NCBI GenBank assembly: GCA_044238935.1
Contig: JBIICI010000008.1
Coordinates: 25,066-89,065 of the forward strand
Direction of reading: 5' to 3'
Length of the DNA stretch: 64,000 nt
From: JBIICI01 sp044238935
Lineage (GTDB): Bacteria > Pseudomonadota > Alphaproteobacteria > Micavibrionales > Micavibrionaceae
The notes beneath the pieces are model-generated. The model saw only the letters and a list, made by a program, of their open reading frames with translations, was not told where the DNA came from and did not search any database. The translations under genes were made by a program, and so were the position numbers. Positions 9,015 through 17,072 of the stretch are shown here, piece by piece. Every line of letters starts with the position of its first letter. Position 1 is the stretch's first letter.

Positions 9015-9224
9015 ATGACCGAAAAAACATTTACACGCCTAAGTGATCGAATTCTAAGTGCTCTTGAACTTGCTGTGTCCCAAAAGGATAAGGAAGCAGG
9101 TCGGTTGTTAGCCCAAGCATTGGAGCAATCCATGACCCGAAATTCAGGTGGTGGTGAATTTGTTGAAAGACGCACATACGAAGACAAAATCACTGAAATT
9201 TTAGATGAATTGGCACGTTTATAA
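9015..9224 (+). CDS. Small conserved-looking protein of unknown function
   Basis: A 69-residue, charged and probably helical protein starting MTEKTFTRLSDRILSALELA, with an ARLLAQALE-like middle and a DELARL end. No signal peptide, cysteine or known motif is visible. A purine-rich AGAGAG lies about 12 bases before the ATG. recQ begins 30 bases downstream on the same strand, so the two may be cotranscribed. The antisense frame over the same bases is a shadow. Function not recognised. Confidence 0.65.
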   Translation: MTEKTFTRLSDRILSALELAVSQKDKEAGRLLAQALEQSMTRNSGGGEFVERRTYEDKITEILDELARL

Positions 9225-9254
9225 TCATTTTATTGTTATAATCATAAACATGCT

Positions 9255-11075
9255 ATGACCTTAAAAAATAAACCAAAGAATGTCCTGAAACAGATTTTCG
9301 GACACCAAGATTTTCGCCCCCAACAAGATGTTATTATTGATACAATCCTAAAGGGGCAGTCGTGCCTTGTGTTGATGCCCACTGGCGGTGGAAAATCATT
9401 ATGTTATCAGATCCCTGCCCTATGCTTAGATGGTGTGGCGGTGGTAATTTCACCGCTGATTGCGTTGATGGATGATCAGATTATGTCATTACAGGCGCTT
9501 GGGATTCGAGCCGCGACCTTGCATTCAGGATGTGAATTTAATCAGATTATCGCCACTGAAAAAGCTTTGCGTCATGGTGATTTAGATTTGCTTTATATTG
9601 CGCCTGAGCGCCTTTCGACCCCTGCGTTTCAGAATTTATTAGAGCAGTCCCCTATCAGCCTGTTTGCGGTGGATGAGGCACATTGCATGTCCACATGGGG
9701 GCATGATTTCCGCCCTGATTACCAGCTCTTATCCATTTTGGCACAAAAATATGCACATATTCCGCGTATTGCAGTCACCGCAACGGCGGATCGCCCCACG
9801 CGGCACGATATTTGTGAACAATTAGGTATTTCAAAGATTTTTAATCTGGGTTTTGATCGCCCTAATATTTTCTATCATATCGAACCCAAAACCAATCCGA
9901 AACAGCAATTATTGCATTTTTTGGAAGATCAAGAGCGTGGAAGCAGTGGCATTATCTATGCCCTATCCCGTGACAAAGTCGAAAAAACGGCCATGATGTT
10001 ACAAGAAAAAGGCTATCACGCGCTGCCTTATCACGCAGGGCTGCCTATATCCGTGCGCCAAAGCAATCAAAGCCGTTTTTTAAACGAAGAAGGTGTGATT
10101 ATCGTTGCCACCATTGCTTTTGGAATGGGCATCAACAAATCAAACGTGCGCTTTGTGGCGCATATTGATTTACCCAAAAACATTGAATCCTATTACCAAG
10201 AAACAGGTCGTGCGGGACGCGATGGCTTGCCGGCTAATGTTTGGATGACCTATAACATGCAAGACATGATCCGTCACCGTGAAATGATTGCGACCTCTAA
10301 CGCCTTAGAGGACAGAAAAAGCCTAGAAAATCGGAAATTAGATGCCTTATTGGGTCTATGTGAAACTGCACAATGCCGACGACAGATCATTTTGCGTTAT
10401 TTCGAAGAAGATGGCGGTGATCCATGCGGTCATTGTGATATTTGTCACAATCCCCCTGAAACCTATGACGGCACGATTGCTGCGCAAAAGATTTTATCCT
10501 GCATCTATCGTACAGGGCAAATGTTTGGCGCGGCCTATGTTGTGGATGTGTTACTGGGCATTGAAAATGAGCGTATTTTAAAGAATGGGCATAATGCCCT
10601 TAGCGTATTTGGAATTGGCAAAGATCACATAAAAACCGCATGGCAAAGCATGATCAGACAATTAATTGCCGTGGATTATATTCGCGCCGATATGAATAAA
10701 TATGGCGGATTGGTAATCACAGAATTAGGCAAAGAATTTTTACAAAAACGCAATCCCATTGATTTCCGTTTGGATAAAACAGCTAATGATCCGGTTCGCA
10801 AAGAAATGGCTGAAAAATCACAAAAACCAATCCTTGTTCTTCAAAAAGACCGTGATCTGTTTGAGCATTTACGCGCCACACGATTGAAAATTGCCAAAGA
10901 GAACAACGTCCCCCCTTATGTGATTTTCCATGACACAACCCTGATTGACATGGCACGCCTACGTCCCGCCACGGAGCAAGATTTAATGCGTATCAACGGC
11001 GTGGGGTCATCAAAGGCGGATAAATATGGCGATGAATTTATTAGTGCGATTGCATCTTTTGGGGTGGGGGGTTGA
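9255..11075 (+). CDS. recQ: ATP-dependent DNA helicase RecQ
   Basis: A 606-residue 3'-5' DNA helicase for recombination and replication repair. It carries the RecQ Walker A (MPTGGGKSLCYQIP), the DEAH box (AVDEAHCMSTWGHDFR, including the aromatic-rich loop), motif VI (YYQETGRAGRDG), a zinc-binding region with CRRQ and CGHCDIC around residues 375-397, a winged-helix RQC part and an HRDC domain at the C-terminus (RPATEQDLMRINGVG). Domain order and length match RecQ of E. coli, so the protein appears complete. It starts at ATG 9255, shortly after the small gene at 9015. Confidence 0.97.
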   Translation: MTLKNKPKNVLKQIFGHQDFRPQQDVIIDTILKGQSCLVLMPTGGGKSLCYQIPALCLDGVAVVISPLIALMDDQIMSLQALGIRAATLHSGCEFNQIIATEKALRHGDLDLLYIAPERLSTPAFQNLLEQSPISLFAVDEAHCMSTWGHDFRPDYQLLSILAQKYAHIPRIAVTATADRPTRHDICEQLGISKIFNLGFDRPNIFYHIEPKTNPKQQLLHFLEDQERGSSGIIYALSRDKVEKTAMMLQEKGYHALPYHAGLPISVRQSNQSRFLNEEGVIIVATIAFGMGINKSNVRFVAHIDLPKNIESYYQETGRAGRDGLPANVWMTYNMQDMIRHREMIATSNALEDRKSLENRKLDALLGLCETAQCRRQIILRYFEEDGGDPCGHCDICHNPPETYDGTIAAQKILSCIYRTGQMFGAAYVVDVLLGIENERILKNGHNALSVFGIGKDHIKTAWQSMIRQLIAVDYIRADMNKYGGLVITELGKEFLQKRNPIDFRLDKTANDPVRKEMAEKSQKPILVLQKDRDLFEHLRATRLKIAKENNVPPYVIFHDTTLIDMARLRPATEQDLMRINGVGSSKADKYGDEFISAIASFGVGG

Positions 11076-11085
11076 TTTTTTACCA

Positions 11086-11241
11086 ACTATATAGTGTTTT
11101 AAAATATTGATTGGACAGTCAGCGAAAATGGCGTTTCATGAGAACCGCAACGGAGTGGACATTGAAGTCCATGCGTAGTGGAAGCGCAAGGAAATGTCAT
11201 TTGCAGTGCTGTCCAATCAGTATTTTGAAATACTATATAGT
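11086..11241. repeat. 156-bp imperfect palindrome, MITE-like
   Basis: The outer ends ACTATATAGT (11086-11095 and 11232-11241) are perfect inverted repeats within ~33-bp imperfect arms running into TGATTGGACAG / CTGTCCAATCA. The centre is TGGAC-ATTGAA-GTCCA at 11156-11171. The midpoint of the outer arms and of the central palindrome is the same (11163.5), so the whole element folds on itself. It contains no gene and lies between recQ and the 3' end of miaA. Confidence 0.75.
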
Positions 11242-11375
11242 CAAACCAAATAAATTTGGTTAGGGTGTTCTGAACAGGAATCGTCATAGCGGACGTGATC
11301 AGGTATCTCCCGCCTATAAGCACGAGATGCCGTGTCAGGGCACGGCATGACGGCGGTGGGAGAAAACGGGATGAC
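11242..11375. repeat. REP-like dispersed repeat, copy A
   Basis: Begins with the AACCAAATAAATTTGGTT palindrome, then AGGGTGTTCTGAACAGG, CGTCAT, a GACGTGATC segment, CTCCCGCCTATAAGCACGAG and the GATGCCGTGTCAGGGCACGGCATGACGG palindrome. The same modules recur near 16.9, 39.9, 43.7, 55.5 and 58.7 kb. An antisense frame across it (11099-11380) is not a gene. Confidence 0.8.
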
Positions 11376-11441
11376 GTCATAAGGCATGGAAATAAAGGGT
11401 AAATAGACCGAATGATATAATCATTATAACGCCGTTGATGA

Positions 11442-12404
11442 TTATTTGGAATGGCTTAACAACCCCATCGCATCCTTCGCCTCACAAAACTGATTGCGAA
11501 TCCACGTCATTTGACGGCGCGCATATTGACGTGTTTCAATGATGGATTGCGTGATGGCGTCTGTAAAATCAATTTTATCTATTGCTATCTCATGATTTCT
11601 TAAAATCACCTCTCGAAAGGGGCGAAAACCGTGGGCGATTAAGACGGGGCTGTCTGTTGGAATGTCCCCTGCCCTTAGTTTTTGATGCAGGGCATAAATC
11701 TCATCTAATGCCCCTGCTCTCAACATAGTATGAAAGCGATTTTCGATATTTTCAATTAATGTGCTGCGTTCTATAGTCAATGCATAAAGATCAAATTCCA
11801 TGCCCTCAGGTGCGCCTGATTTTGGTAAGGATTGCCAATATTGAATATTGCGCCCTGTTTCTTTTAAAATCATATAGGCACGGATAATGCGCTGGGTGTT
11901 ATGCGCGTGCATATAGGAATCAATATCCGGATTATCTGCTTTTAAATCTCTATAAAAAGGATGATTCATGCCCATATATCCATTTTCTACAGCGTCCTTA
12001 TATTGAGTGATATAGGATTGCTGTATCGACTGATCAATATGGGGGATGGGCGATAACCCATCCATCAAGGTTTTGATATAAAACCCAGTGCCACCAACAA
12101 TAATCGGTTTATACCCTGATTCATAGGCGGTATGGATCGCATCGATGGCCATTTCTCGCCAAATATCAGCATTTGCATAATCATGCGCAGTCAAAACGCT
12201 ATATAAAGCATGCGGACATTGTGATTGATCCACAGCATCAGGTTGCGCCGTTAAGATCGGGAGTGTGTCATACATTTGCATAGCATCGGCATTGATAATG
12301 ACGCCATTATGTTGTTGTGCATAACGCAAAGCCAGCGACGATTTGCCGCTGGCTGTTGAACCTGTAAGGATTGGAATATGCGAAGACACCTTATTTTTTA
12401 TCAT
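11442..12404 (-). CDS. miaA: tRNA dimethylallyltransferase
   Basis: A 320-residue enzyme that transfers a dimethylallyl group to A37 of tRNAs reading UNN codons. Visible are the P-loop LTGSTASGKSSLALR, the INADAMQMYDTLPI motif, the GGTGFYIKTLMDGL motif and the C-terminal TRQYARRQMTWIRNQ. Length is normal. Its start overlaps the 3' end of the upstream degP-like gene by 14 bases in a different frame, so the two are probably translated from one message. Confidence 0.97.
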   Translation of the reverse strand: MIKNKVSSHIPILTGSTASGKSSLALRYAQQHNGVIINADAMQMYDTLPILTAQPDAVDQSQCPHALYSVLTAHDYANADIWREMAIDAIHTAYESGYKPIIVGGTGFYIKTLMDGLSPIPHIDQSIQQSYITQYKDAVENGYMGMNHPFYRDLKADNPDIDSYMHAHNTQRIIRAYMILKETGRNIQYWQSLPKSGAPEGMEFDLYALTIERSTLIENIENRFHTMLRAGALDEIYALHQKLRAGDIPTDSPVLIAHGFRPFREVILRNHEIAIDKIDFTDAITQSIIETRQYARRQMTWIRNQFCEAKDAMGLLSHSK

Positions 12405-14013
12405 CTAACGCGACGGCAACAAATCGGATATTGCCTGCACGGTTAATAAGCAACAATATCGAGTTTCGTTTGTCTTTTTTGGCATTATCCACTTGATCCT
12501 TTAAATCCTGTATATTTGTAATGGGATTTTGATTGGCTTCTTGAATAATATCGCCTTTACGAATCCCTTTTTTCAACGATTCAGAATCTTTGGCAACGTC
12601 TTGAACGATAATACCTGTGACGGTTTCATCTAATTTATAGTGTTGACGTTCCGCTGCCCCAATAGAAGAGAGCGTTAGACCTAATGCGGAGACAGTCTCC
12701 CCTTCGGTTTTTGCCTCTGGCTTTTGAGAGTCTTGCGCTTTCTCATTTTCTGCCAAGAGCCCATCTTTTTCTGCTTTTTCAAGCTCACCAAGATCAACGT
12801 CAAACGTTACTTTTTTACCATCACGCCATACGACAACAGGGGCTTTTTTACCAATTTCTGTTTCCGCGACAATACGGGGTAAAAAGCGCATTTCAGCAAC
12901 ATCTTTTCCAGCAAATTCAAGGATAACATCCCCGACTTTGATCCCCGATTTTTCCGCAGGCCCACCAGCGGTAACACCTGCAATCAATGCACCACGCGCT
13001 TTATCTAAGCCTAAACTCTCTGCAATTTCGTCATTGACGCTTTGGATTTTAACGCCTAACCAACCGCGGCGCGTATGACCAAATTCAATCAATTGCTTAA
13101 TCACAGGTTCAGCCAAGGCCGAAGGAATCGCAAACCCGATCCCGACAGACCCCCCTGAGGGAGAGAAAATCGCGGTATTAATCCCAATCACCTGCCCCAT
13201 CATGCTAAACATCGGGCCGCCAGAATTTCCGCGATTAATCGATGCATCCGTTTGAATAAAATCATCATAGGGGCCTGCATTAATATTACGTTGACGGGCA
13301 GAAATAATCCCAGCCGTGACCGTTCCGCCTAAGCCAAACGGGTTACCAATGGCAACCACCCAATCGCCCACACGCATTGTATCGCTATTGCCAAAGGAAA
13401 CGCCTTGCAACGCATGTTCTTTCGGATCAATTTTTAAAACAGCCAGATCCATTTTTTCATCGCTGCCGATAATTTTGGCATTTAAAATCGTATCATCATG
13501 CAATGTCACCTGCACTTCATCGGCATCTTTGATCACATGGGCATTTGTAATGACATAACCTTTTTCCGCATCAATAATAAACCCAGATCCCAATGATGTT
13601 GGGGGAACAGAGGGGTCACCACCCATTTCACCTTCGCCACCATTCCCACCGCCGCCATTGCGTTCCATAAATTCTTCAAAAAAATCTTGGAAAGGCGAGT
13701 TGTAAAAGGGGGAATTTTCAGGCAAGCCTTCAAAAGGATTCCCTGTTGGCATCCCTTGATTTTCATCCGTTTTTGCAACAATTTTTTGTGTGGAGGATAT
13801 GTTGACCACAGATGGTAATAATTTATCCACCATATCTGCAAAACTGGCAGGGGCGTTTGTGTGGGGGACAATGTCATTTTGTATGGTTTGCGGCGGCGGT
13901 GTCTGTTGCGCCTGCACTATTGCCGAAGAAGACGCCAAGGCAACCGTCATCAAAAGAATAGAAAAGAAACATTTTTTATTTTTGAATCGATTTACTATGG
14001 TGAATTTTGACAT
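12391..14013 (-). CDS. degP: DegP/DegQ-type periplasmic serine protease
   Basis: A 540-residue envelope protease/chaperone. A signal peptide covers about residues 1-36 (cleavage near VQAQ). The trypsin-like catalytic triad is visible as His159 (TNAHVI), Asp189 (KMDLAVLKID) and Ser264 (RGNSGGPMF). Between the signal and the catalytic domain lies a Gly/Glu-rich flexible loop (about 118-133). Two PDZ domains follow: one starting at GWLGVKIQSV and one at ALGLTLSSIGA, separated by a Glu/Lys-rich linker. It processes misfolded periplasmic proteins. It is upstream of and overlapping miaA. Confidence 0.96.
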   Translation of the reverse strand: MSKFTIVNRFKNKKCFFSILLMTVALASSSAIVQAQQTPPPQTIQNDIVPHTNAPASFADMVDKLLPSVVNISSTQKIVAKTDENQGMPTGNPFEGLPENSPFYNSPFQDFFEEFMERNGGGGNGGEGEMGGDPSVPPTSLGSGFIIDAEKGYVITNAHVIKDADEVQVTLHDDTILNAKIIGSDEKMDLAVLKIDPKEHALQGVSFGNSDTMRVGDWVVAIGNPFGLGGTVTAGIISARQRNINAGPYDDFIQTDASINRGNSGGPMFSMMGQVIGINTAIFSPSGGSVGIGFAIPSALAEPVIKQLIEFGHTRRGWLGVKIQSVNDEIAESLGLDKARGALIAGVTAGGPAEKSGIKVGDVILEFAGKDVAEMRFLPRIVAETEIGKKAPVVVWRDGKKVTFDVDLGELEKAEKDGLLAENEKAQDSQKPEAKTEGETVSALGLTLSSIGAAERQHYKLDETVTGIIVQDVAKDSESLKKGIRKGDIIQEANQNPITNIQDLKDQVDNAKKDKRNSILLLINRAGNIRFVAVALDDKK

Positions 14014-14125
14014 TTTTACCTCATCAGAATCATTGGTGAAATCATTTTATTTTATAGGCTCTATCATACATAAGGGGTATAATACACAAATTCAACCTCT
14101 AAAAAATGGGTAAAATAAGGCAAAC

Positions 14126-14365
14126 TTAGGATGAGGTATTTCTGTGGATGATAACCTCACTTTTATCATCCAACGCCTTGATCGAAACATGGGCACCAAT
14201 AGGGATTGTCGCCATCGGTAAAGTATGACCAAAATCAAGACCTAAGATCCCAAGTGTTTTGATGGCATGCTGAATCGTTGACTCCGCAACATAATTTACG
14301 CCCCCAGTGGGTGCGATAATCATCACCGCATCACCTGCCTTTAATAATGGAGGGAAATAGCCCAC
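14126..14365 (-). pseudogene. Truncated LD-carboxypeptidase (peptidase S66) N-terminus
   Basis: A 79-residue frame beginning with GTG behind a good AGGAAAAAG ribosome site. The first ~48 residues (LKAGDAVMIIAPTGGV and AIKTLGILGLDFGHTLP) resemble the N-terminal strand-turn-helix of S66 LD-carboxypeptidases, which are about 300 residues long and need a Ser-Glu-His triad that is absent here. The remaining ~30 residues do not continue the family. I read it as a remnant; a short expressed protein cannot be excluded. It follows the metal-sensor gene by 28 bases on the same strand. Confidence 0.5.
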
Positions 14366-14393
14366 AAACTCTTTTTCCTTTTTGCCTTAATAA

Positions 14394-14858
14394 TTAATGA
14401 TGAATCGTTTTTTCCTTAGAAATATCCATAAATTGGCTTGCAAATCGCCTACGTTCTTCTAATGACATTTTAGATATTTTAGAAGACATACGTTCTTTAA
14501 TATGTTTCTTTAGGTCATCCAATACGAATTCGATACTATCAAAATGGGCTGTTATTTGTTCAGCTGTTAAATCTTTTTGTGCAATATCTTTTGCAAATTT
14601 ATAGCGCAGATCTTGAATTTTCTGAAAGTGATCTCTTGCAAAACGCGCCTCTTCTTTCATCTCCTCTTTGCTTAAAGCCATTTCTGGCAGAATAAACGGA
14701 GGGTGTGGCGGCATTGCCGTTTCAAAAAAAGGCGGGAAAGGATGCATTGGCATAAGATTTATGGGTAACATCGATATTTTTCCTGCACAAAAAGCGACCA
14801 GAAAAATATTAAAGGCAATCGAGGCAAACAGCAAAAAAGATATATTTTTTTTATTCAT
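14394..14858 (-). CDS. Periplasmic metal-sensor-like protein (CnrX/Spy/ZraP type)
   Basis: A 154-residue protein with one N-terminal membrane segment (about 7-28) and a helical periplasmic part. Right after the membrane comes a Met/His/Pro-rich stretch (MLPINLMPMHPFPPFF and MPPHPPF), a plausible metal or membrane-facing region. The helical part contains QKDLTAEQITAHF, resembling the LTxxQ-type repeats of Spy/CpxP/ZraP, and the charged helix MSLEERRRFASQF. Its ATG overlaps the stop of the anti-sigma-like gene (ATGA), and the sigma gene is just before that. In the CnrYXH system of Cupriavidus a similar trio senses metal. Which signal it senses cannot be read. Confidence 0.72.
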   Translation of the reverse strand: MNKKNISFLLFASIAFNIFLVAFCAGKISMLPINLMPMHPFPPFFETAMPPHPPFILPEMALSKEEMKEEARFARDHFQKIQDLRYKFAKDIAQKDLTAEQITAHFDSIEFVLDDLKKHIKERMSSKISKMSLEERRRFASQFMDISKEKTIHH

Positions 14859-15241
14859 AGTAAAATATCCTCTATTTTGGTTGGTGAAAGCAACAATAAC
14901 TTTGTGTTTTTTGTTTGTGGAGGCATACTACCACAATAAAAACCAATAATTGCACATGCTGTCATTACAATAGCATTTCTCCAAAAAGATCGGTGACGTA
15001 AATATATTGGTAGATTATCGTTACTATGAATATCAACCTTATTTATGATTAACTCTAATAATTTTATATCAAGATCTTGGATTTTATAATCATCTAATAT
15101 TTTATCAAGCACAGCCTCTTTTTGAACAAGATCTGGATATAATGCAAAAAAGCAAATTGCATCATCTCGTAAATCTTCTGGCCAGCGTTCAATATTAACG
15201 CCATAGCCATTTAATAATAACCGAAAATCATCTTTATTCAT
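14855..15241 (-). CDS. Putative anti-sigma factor, single-pass membrane protein
   Basis: A 128-residue protein. The N-terminal motif LLNGYGVNIERWPEDLR matches the YGAD..RWP pattern seen in small proteins encoded next to ECF sigma factors in alphaproteobacteria. One membrane segment lies at about residues 88-106 (WRNAIVMTACAIIGFYCGS), with a short periplasmic tail, so the cytoplasmic N-terminus could hold the sigma factor. It overlaps the sigma gene by 8 bases upstream and the metal-sensor gene by 4 bases downstream, indicating translational coupling. The role is inferred from context; the sequence is not a classical ZAS-domain anti-sigma. Confidence 0.65.
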   Translation of the reverse strand: MNKDDFRLLLNGYGVNIERWPEDLRDDAICFFALYPDLVQKEAVLDKILDDYKIQDLDIKLLELIINKVDIHSNDNLPIYLRHRSFWRNAIVMTACAIIGFYCGSMPPQTKNTKLLLLSPTKIEDILL

Positions 15242-15791
15242 TGATAAACTCCCTATTGTTTCCCATCAATAAAATCTTTAAATTCTGTCGTGCACGAAAT
15301 AACAATTGTTGTAATGCTAACAAACTAATTCCCAACATCTCGGCTGATTGTTGGTTATTCAACCCTTCATAATAACTCAGAATTAATGCCGCACGCTGTC
15401 GATCAGGTAATTTCTGTAGTAAGTTTTGTATATAGGCTGATTTTTGATGCTCTATCATAACTTCATCAGCGGCTTCAGCATTATCTTTCAATAGCTCCAA
15501 TTCAATATTTGAAGAAAATACAGTCTTACGTTTATAATCTATACATGAATTAAACGTAACACGATAAAGCCATGTTGAAAAACTTGATTGCTGCTTCCAG
15601 CTTGTTGGGTTTAACCATAACTTTAAGTAAATATCTTGCGCGAGATCTTCAGCATCTTGACGATTTCCAAGCATACGCTCCGCAAATCGAACACATACAC
15701 CTAGATACTTATTTAACAATATCCCATAGGCATCCCTGTCTTTTTGCGCTATCCGCTGCATCAACACATAATCTTCATCAAGAACATTCAA
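15234..15791 (-). CDS. ECF-type RNA polymerase sigma factor
   Basis: A 185-residue sigma-70 family protein of the ECF layout. Region 2 shows LLNKYLGVCVRFAERML, the core-binding/-10 motif DAEDLAQDIYLKLW and the WLYRVTFNSCIDYKR end. Region 4 shows LPDRQRAALILSYYEGLNNQ and the helix-turn-helix AEMLGISLLALQQLLFRARQ. It lacks region 3. It is the first gene of a translationally coupled sigma / anti-sigma / metal-sensor operon. A promoter-like GTAAGTT-N15-CGTCTA lies upstream and probably gives autoregulation. GXS after HTH position is unusual only in detail; the family call is firm. Confidence 0.93.
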   Translation of the reverse strand: MNVLDEDYVLMQRIAQKDRDAYGILLNKYLGVCVRFAERMLGNRQDAEDLAQDIYLKLWLNPTSWKQQSSFSTWLYRVTFNSCIDYKRKTVFSSNIELELLKDNAEAADEVMIEHQKSAYIQNLLQKLPDRQRAALILSYYEGLNNQQSAEMLGISLLALQQLLFRARQNLKILLMGNNREFINE

Positions 15792-15842
15792 AATAGAAAT
15801 TTCTCTTTTAATATATAAAACTTACAATGTTTTTGTACTATA

Positions 15843-15870
15843 TAGACGAAAAAATAGATCAAAAACTTAC
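15843..15870 (-). promoter_or_regulatory. Putative ECF promoter for the sigma operon
   Basis: On the minus strand GTAAGTT (15870-15864) and CGTCTA (15848-15843) are separated by exactly 15 bases, about 52 bases upstream of the sigma start. The same arrangement with the same spacing occurs on the plus strand before the EF-hand gene. AACTTAC also occurs twice more nearby (ending at 15835 and 15901) without a CGTC partner. Confidence 0.65.
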
Positions 15871-15993
15871 GTTTTAAATTTTAATTTTCAAAAAAACTTA
15901 CAGCAGCATTCAATTGTTAATTTGAGATTTTATTATTTATTACATCCCCTACACGCCTCCATCTCTACGCTTTTTTAATAACAAAATTTATGC

Positions 15994-16021
15994 GTAAGTT
16001 TATTGAGCATCATGACGTCTA
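15994..16021 (+). promoter_or_regulatory. Putative ECF promoter for the EF-hand gene
   Basis: GTAAGTT at 15994-16000, a 15-base spacer, and CGTCTA at 16016-16021; the start codon is at 16078 with AGGAG at 16068-16072. It copies the element in front of the divergent sigma gene, so the EF-hand gene is the likely target of that sigma factor. Confidence 0.65.
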
Positions 16022-16077
16022 AACATTGTGTCGAAATATAGTATAGTCATTTTATTCAACCTCAAACAGGAGTTTCT

Positions 16078-16791
16078 ATGTCCAGTATTTCAGGAGTAGG
16101 TGGTGGATCAAGTATTGATCTGGCAAAATTGCGACAGGATTTATTCAAACAGAATGATACCAATGGCAATAATAAAATCAGTAAAGATGAATTTGTATCG
16201 AGTCGCCCACAAGGGGTCAGTGAGTCGCAAGCAAGTGATCTTTTTCTTAAAATTGACTCAAAAGGCACGGGTGAAATATCACAAAAAGAGCTAGAGAGCG
16301 GTCTTGAGAAAAATAAGCCTACAGGTAATTTATCGAGCCTTAAAGGAGGAAATCTTTCAAGTGATAGCCTTTCTACTTTATTACAGGCTATATCAAACGA
16401 TAATTCGTCTACTAACAGCACTAAAAAATCAAGCAATACAAATAATAATTCGAGTGATATTTTTAATCAAATTGACAGTGACCAAGATGGTAAAGTTACA
16501 AAGAATGAGTTTGTTGAAGGACGTCCTGATTTTTTAAGCGAGTCAGATGCGGCTAATTTATTTAGCCAAATTGACAAAGAAGGCACGGGATCTGTTACAC
16601 AAGAACAGTTTTCAGCAAATAAACCACAACCTCCATTCGGTGGTGGTTTAGGATTAGGAAATTCTCTATCACAAGATTCATCATCTGATCTGGTTGATAA
16701 ATTGTTATCTGCCATTAGTTCCTATAGCAAAAATGCTTATAGCGGCTTTAGCACGAATAGCCCTGATCCATCTGGGTTATTTTCATCATAA
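16078..16791 (+). CDS. EF-hand calcium-binding protein with duplicated EF-hand pair
   Basis: A 237-residue protein with four EF-hand loops starting at Asp27, Asp60, Asp133 and Asp166. Loops 1 (DTNGNNKISKDE) and 3 (DSDQDGKVTKNE) are canonical; loops 2 and 4 are of the DxxGTG type and loop 4 ends in Gln instead of Glu, so it may bind weakly. Each pair has the same 33-residue spacing and shares RPxxxSESxAxxLF, so the protein arose by internal duplication. Ser/Asn/Gly-rich linkers separate the pairs and form the tail. There is no signal peptide or membrane segment. AGGAG precedes the ATG by 5 bases. It faces the ECF sigma operon and shares its promoter motif. Confidence 0.88.
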   Translation: MSSISGVGGGSSIDLAKLRQDLFKQNDTNGNNKISKDEFVSSRPQGVSESQASDLFLKIDSKGTGEISQKELESGLEKNKPTGNLSSLKGGNLSSDSLSTLLQAISNDNSSTNSTKKSSNTNNNSSDIFNQIDSDQDGKVTKNEFVEGRPDFLSESDAANLFSQIDKEGTGSVTQEQFSANKPQPPFGGGLGLGNSLSQDSSSDLVDKLLSAISSYSKNAYSGFSTNSPDPSGLFSS

Positions 16792-16813
16792 GATGGATAT
16801 TATACATTCCTCC

Positions 16814-16851
16814 AAAAACGCTGAAAGCTTTAATAAGTTTTCAGCGTTTTT
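16814..16851. terminator. Rho-independent terminator after the EF-hand gene
   Basis: A 13-bp stem AAAAACGCTGAAA (16814-16826) / TTTCAGCGTTTTT (16839-16851) 23 bases after the stop codon, with A and T runs that could work in both directions. Confidence 0.85.
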
Positions 16852-16910
16852 GTATAACCAAATCTAATAATTTTACTTGGCTTATAAAAACATCATCCCG
16901 CGGTAAGCAG

Positions 16911-17040
16911 GCGTTGTTGCATGGATTGATTTTTGAGTATTTTTTGTTAATCTAGCACCAAGAATCGTCATGCCGGACGTGATCAGGCATCTCCCGCCTA
17001 TAAGCACGAGACGCCGTGTCGGGGAACGACGGGATGACGT
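16911..17040. repeat. REP-like dispersed repeat, copy B
   Basis: Starts with the GTTGTTGCATGGATTGATTTT module, then CGTCATGCCGGACGTGATC, CTCCCGCCTATAAGCACGAG, GCCGTGTCGGGG and GATGACG. It lies between the EF-hand terminator and the 3' end of the trigger factor gene. Confidence 0.8.
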
Positions 17041-17072
17041 TTTTTATAAAAGATTGTCAGTTTGCAAAAAAC

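Noticed and set aside
11099..11380. 93-codon minus-strand open frame over the palindrome and REP copy A
   Set aside because: It covers two repeat elements, has no ribosome site or known motif, and similar frames arise in other REP copies.
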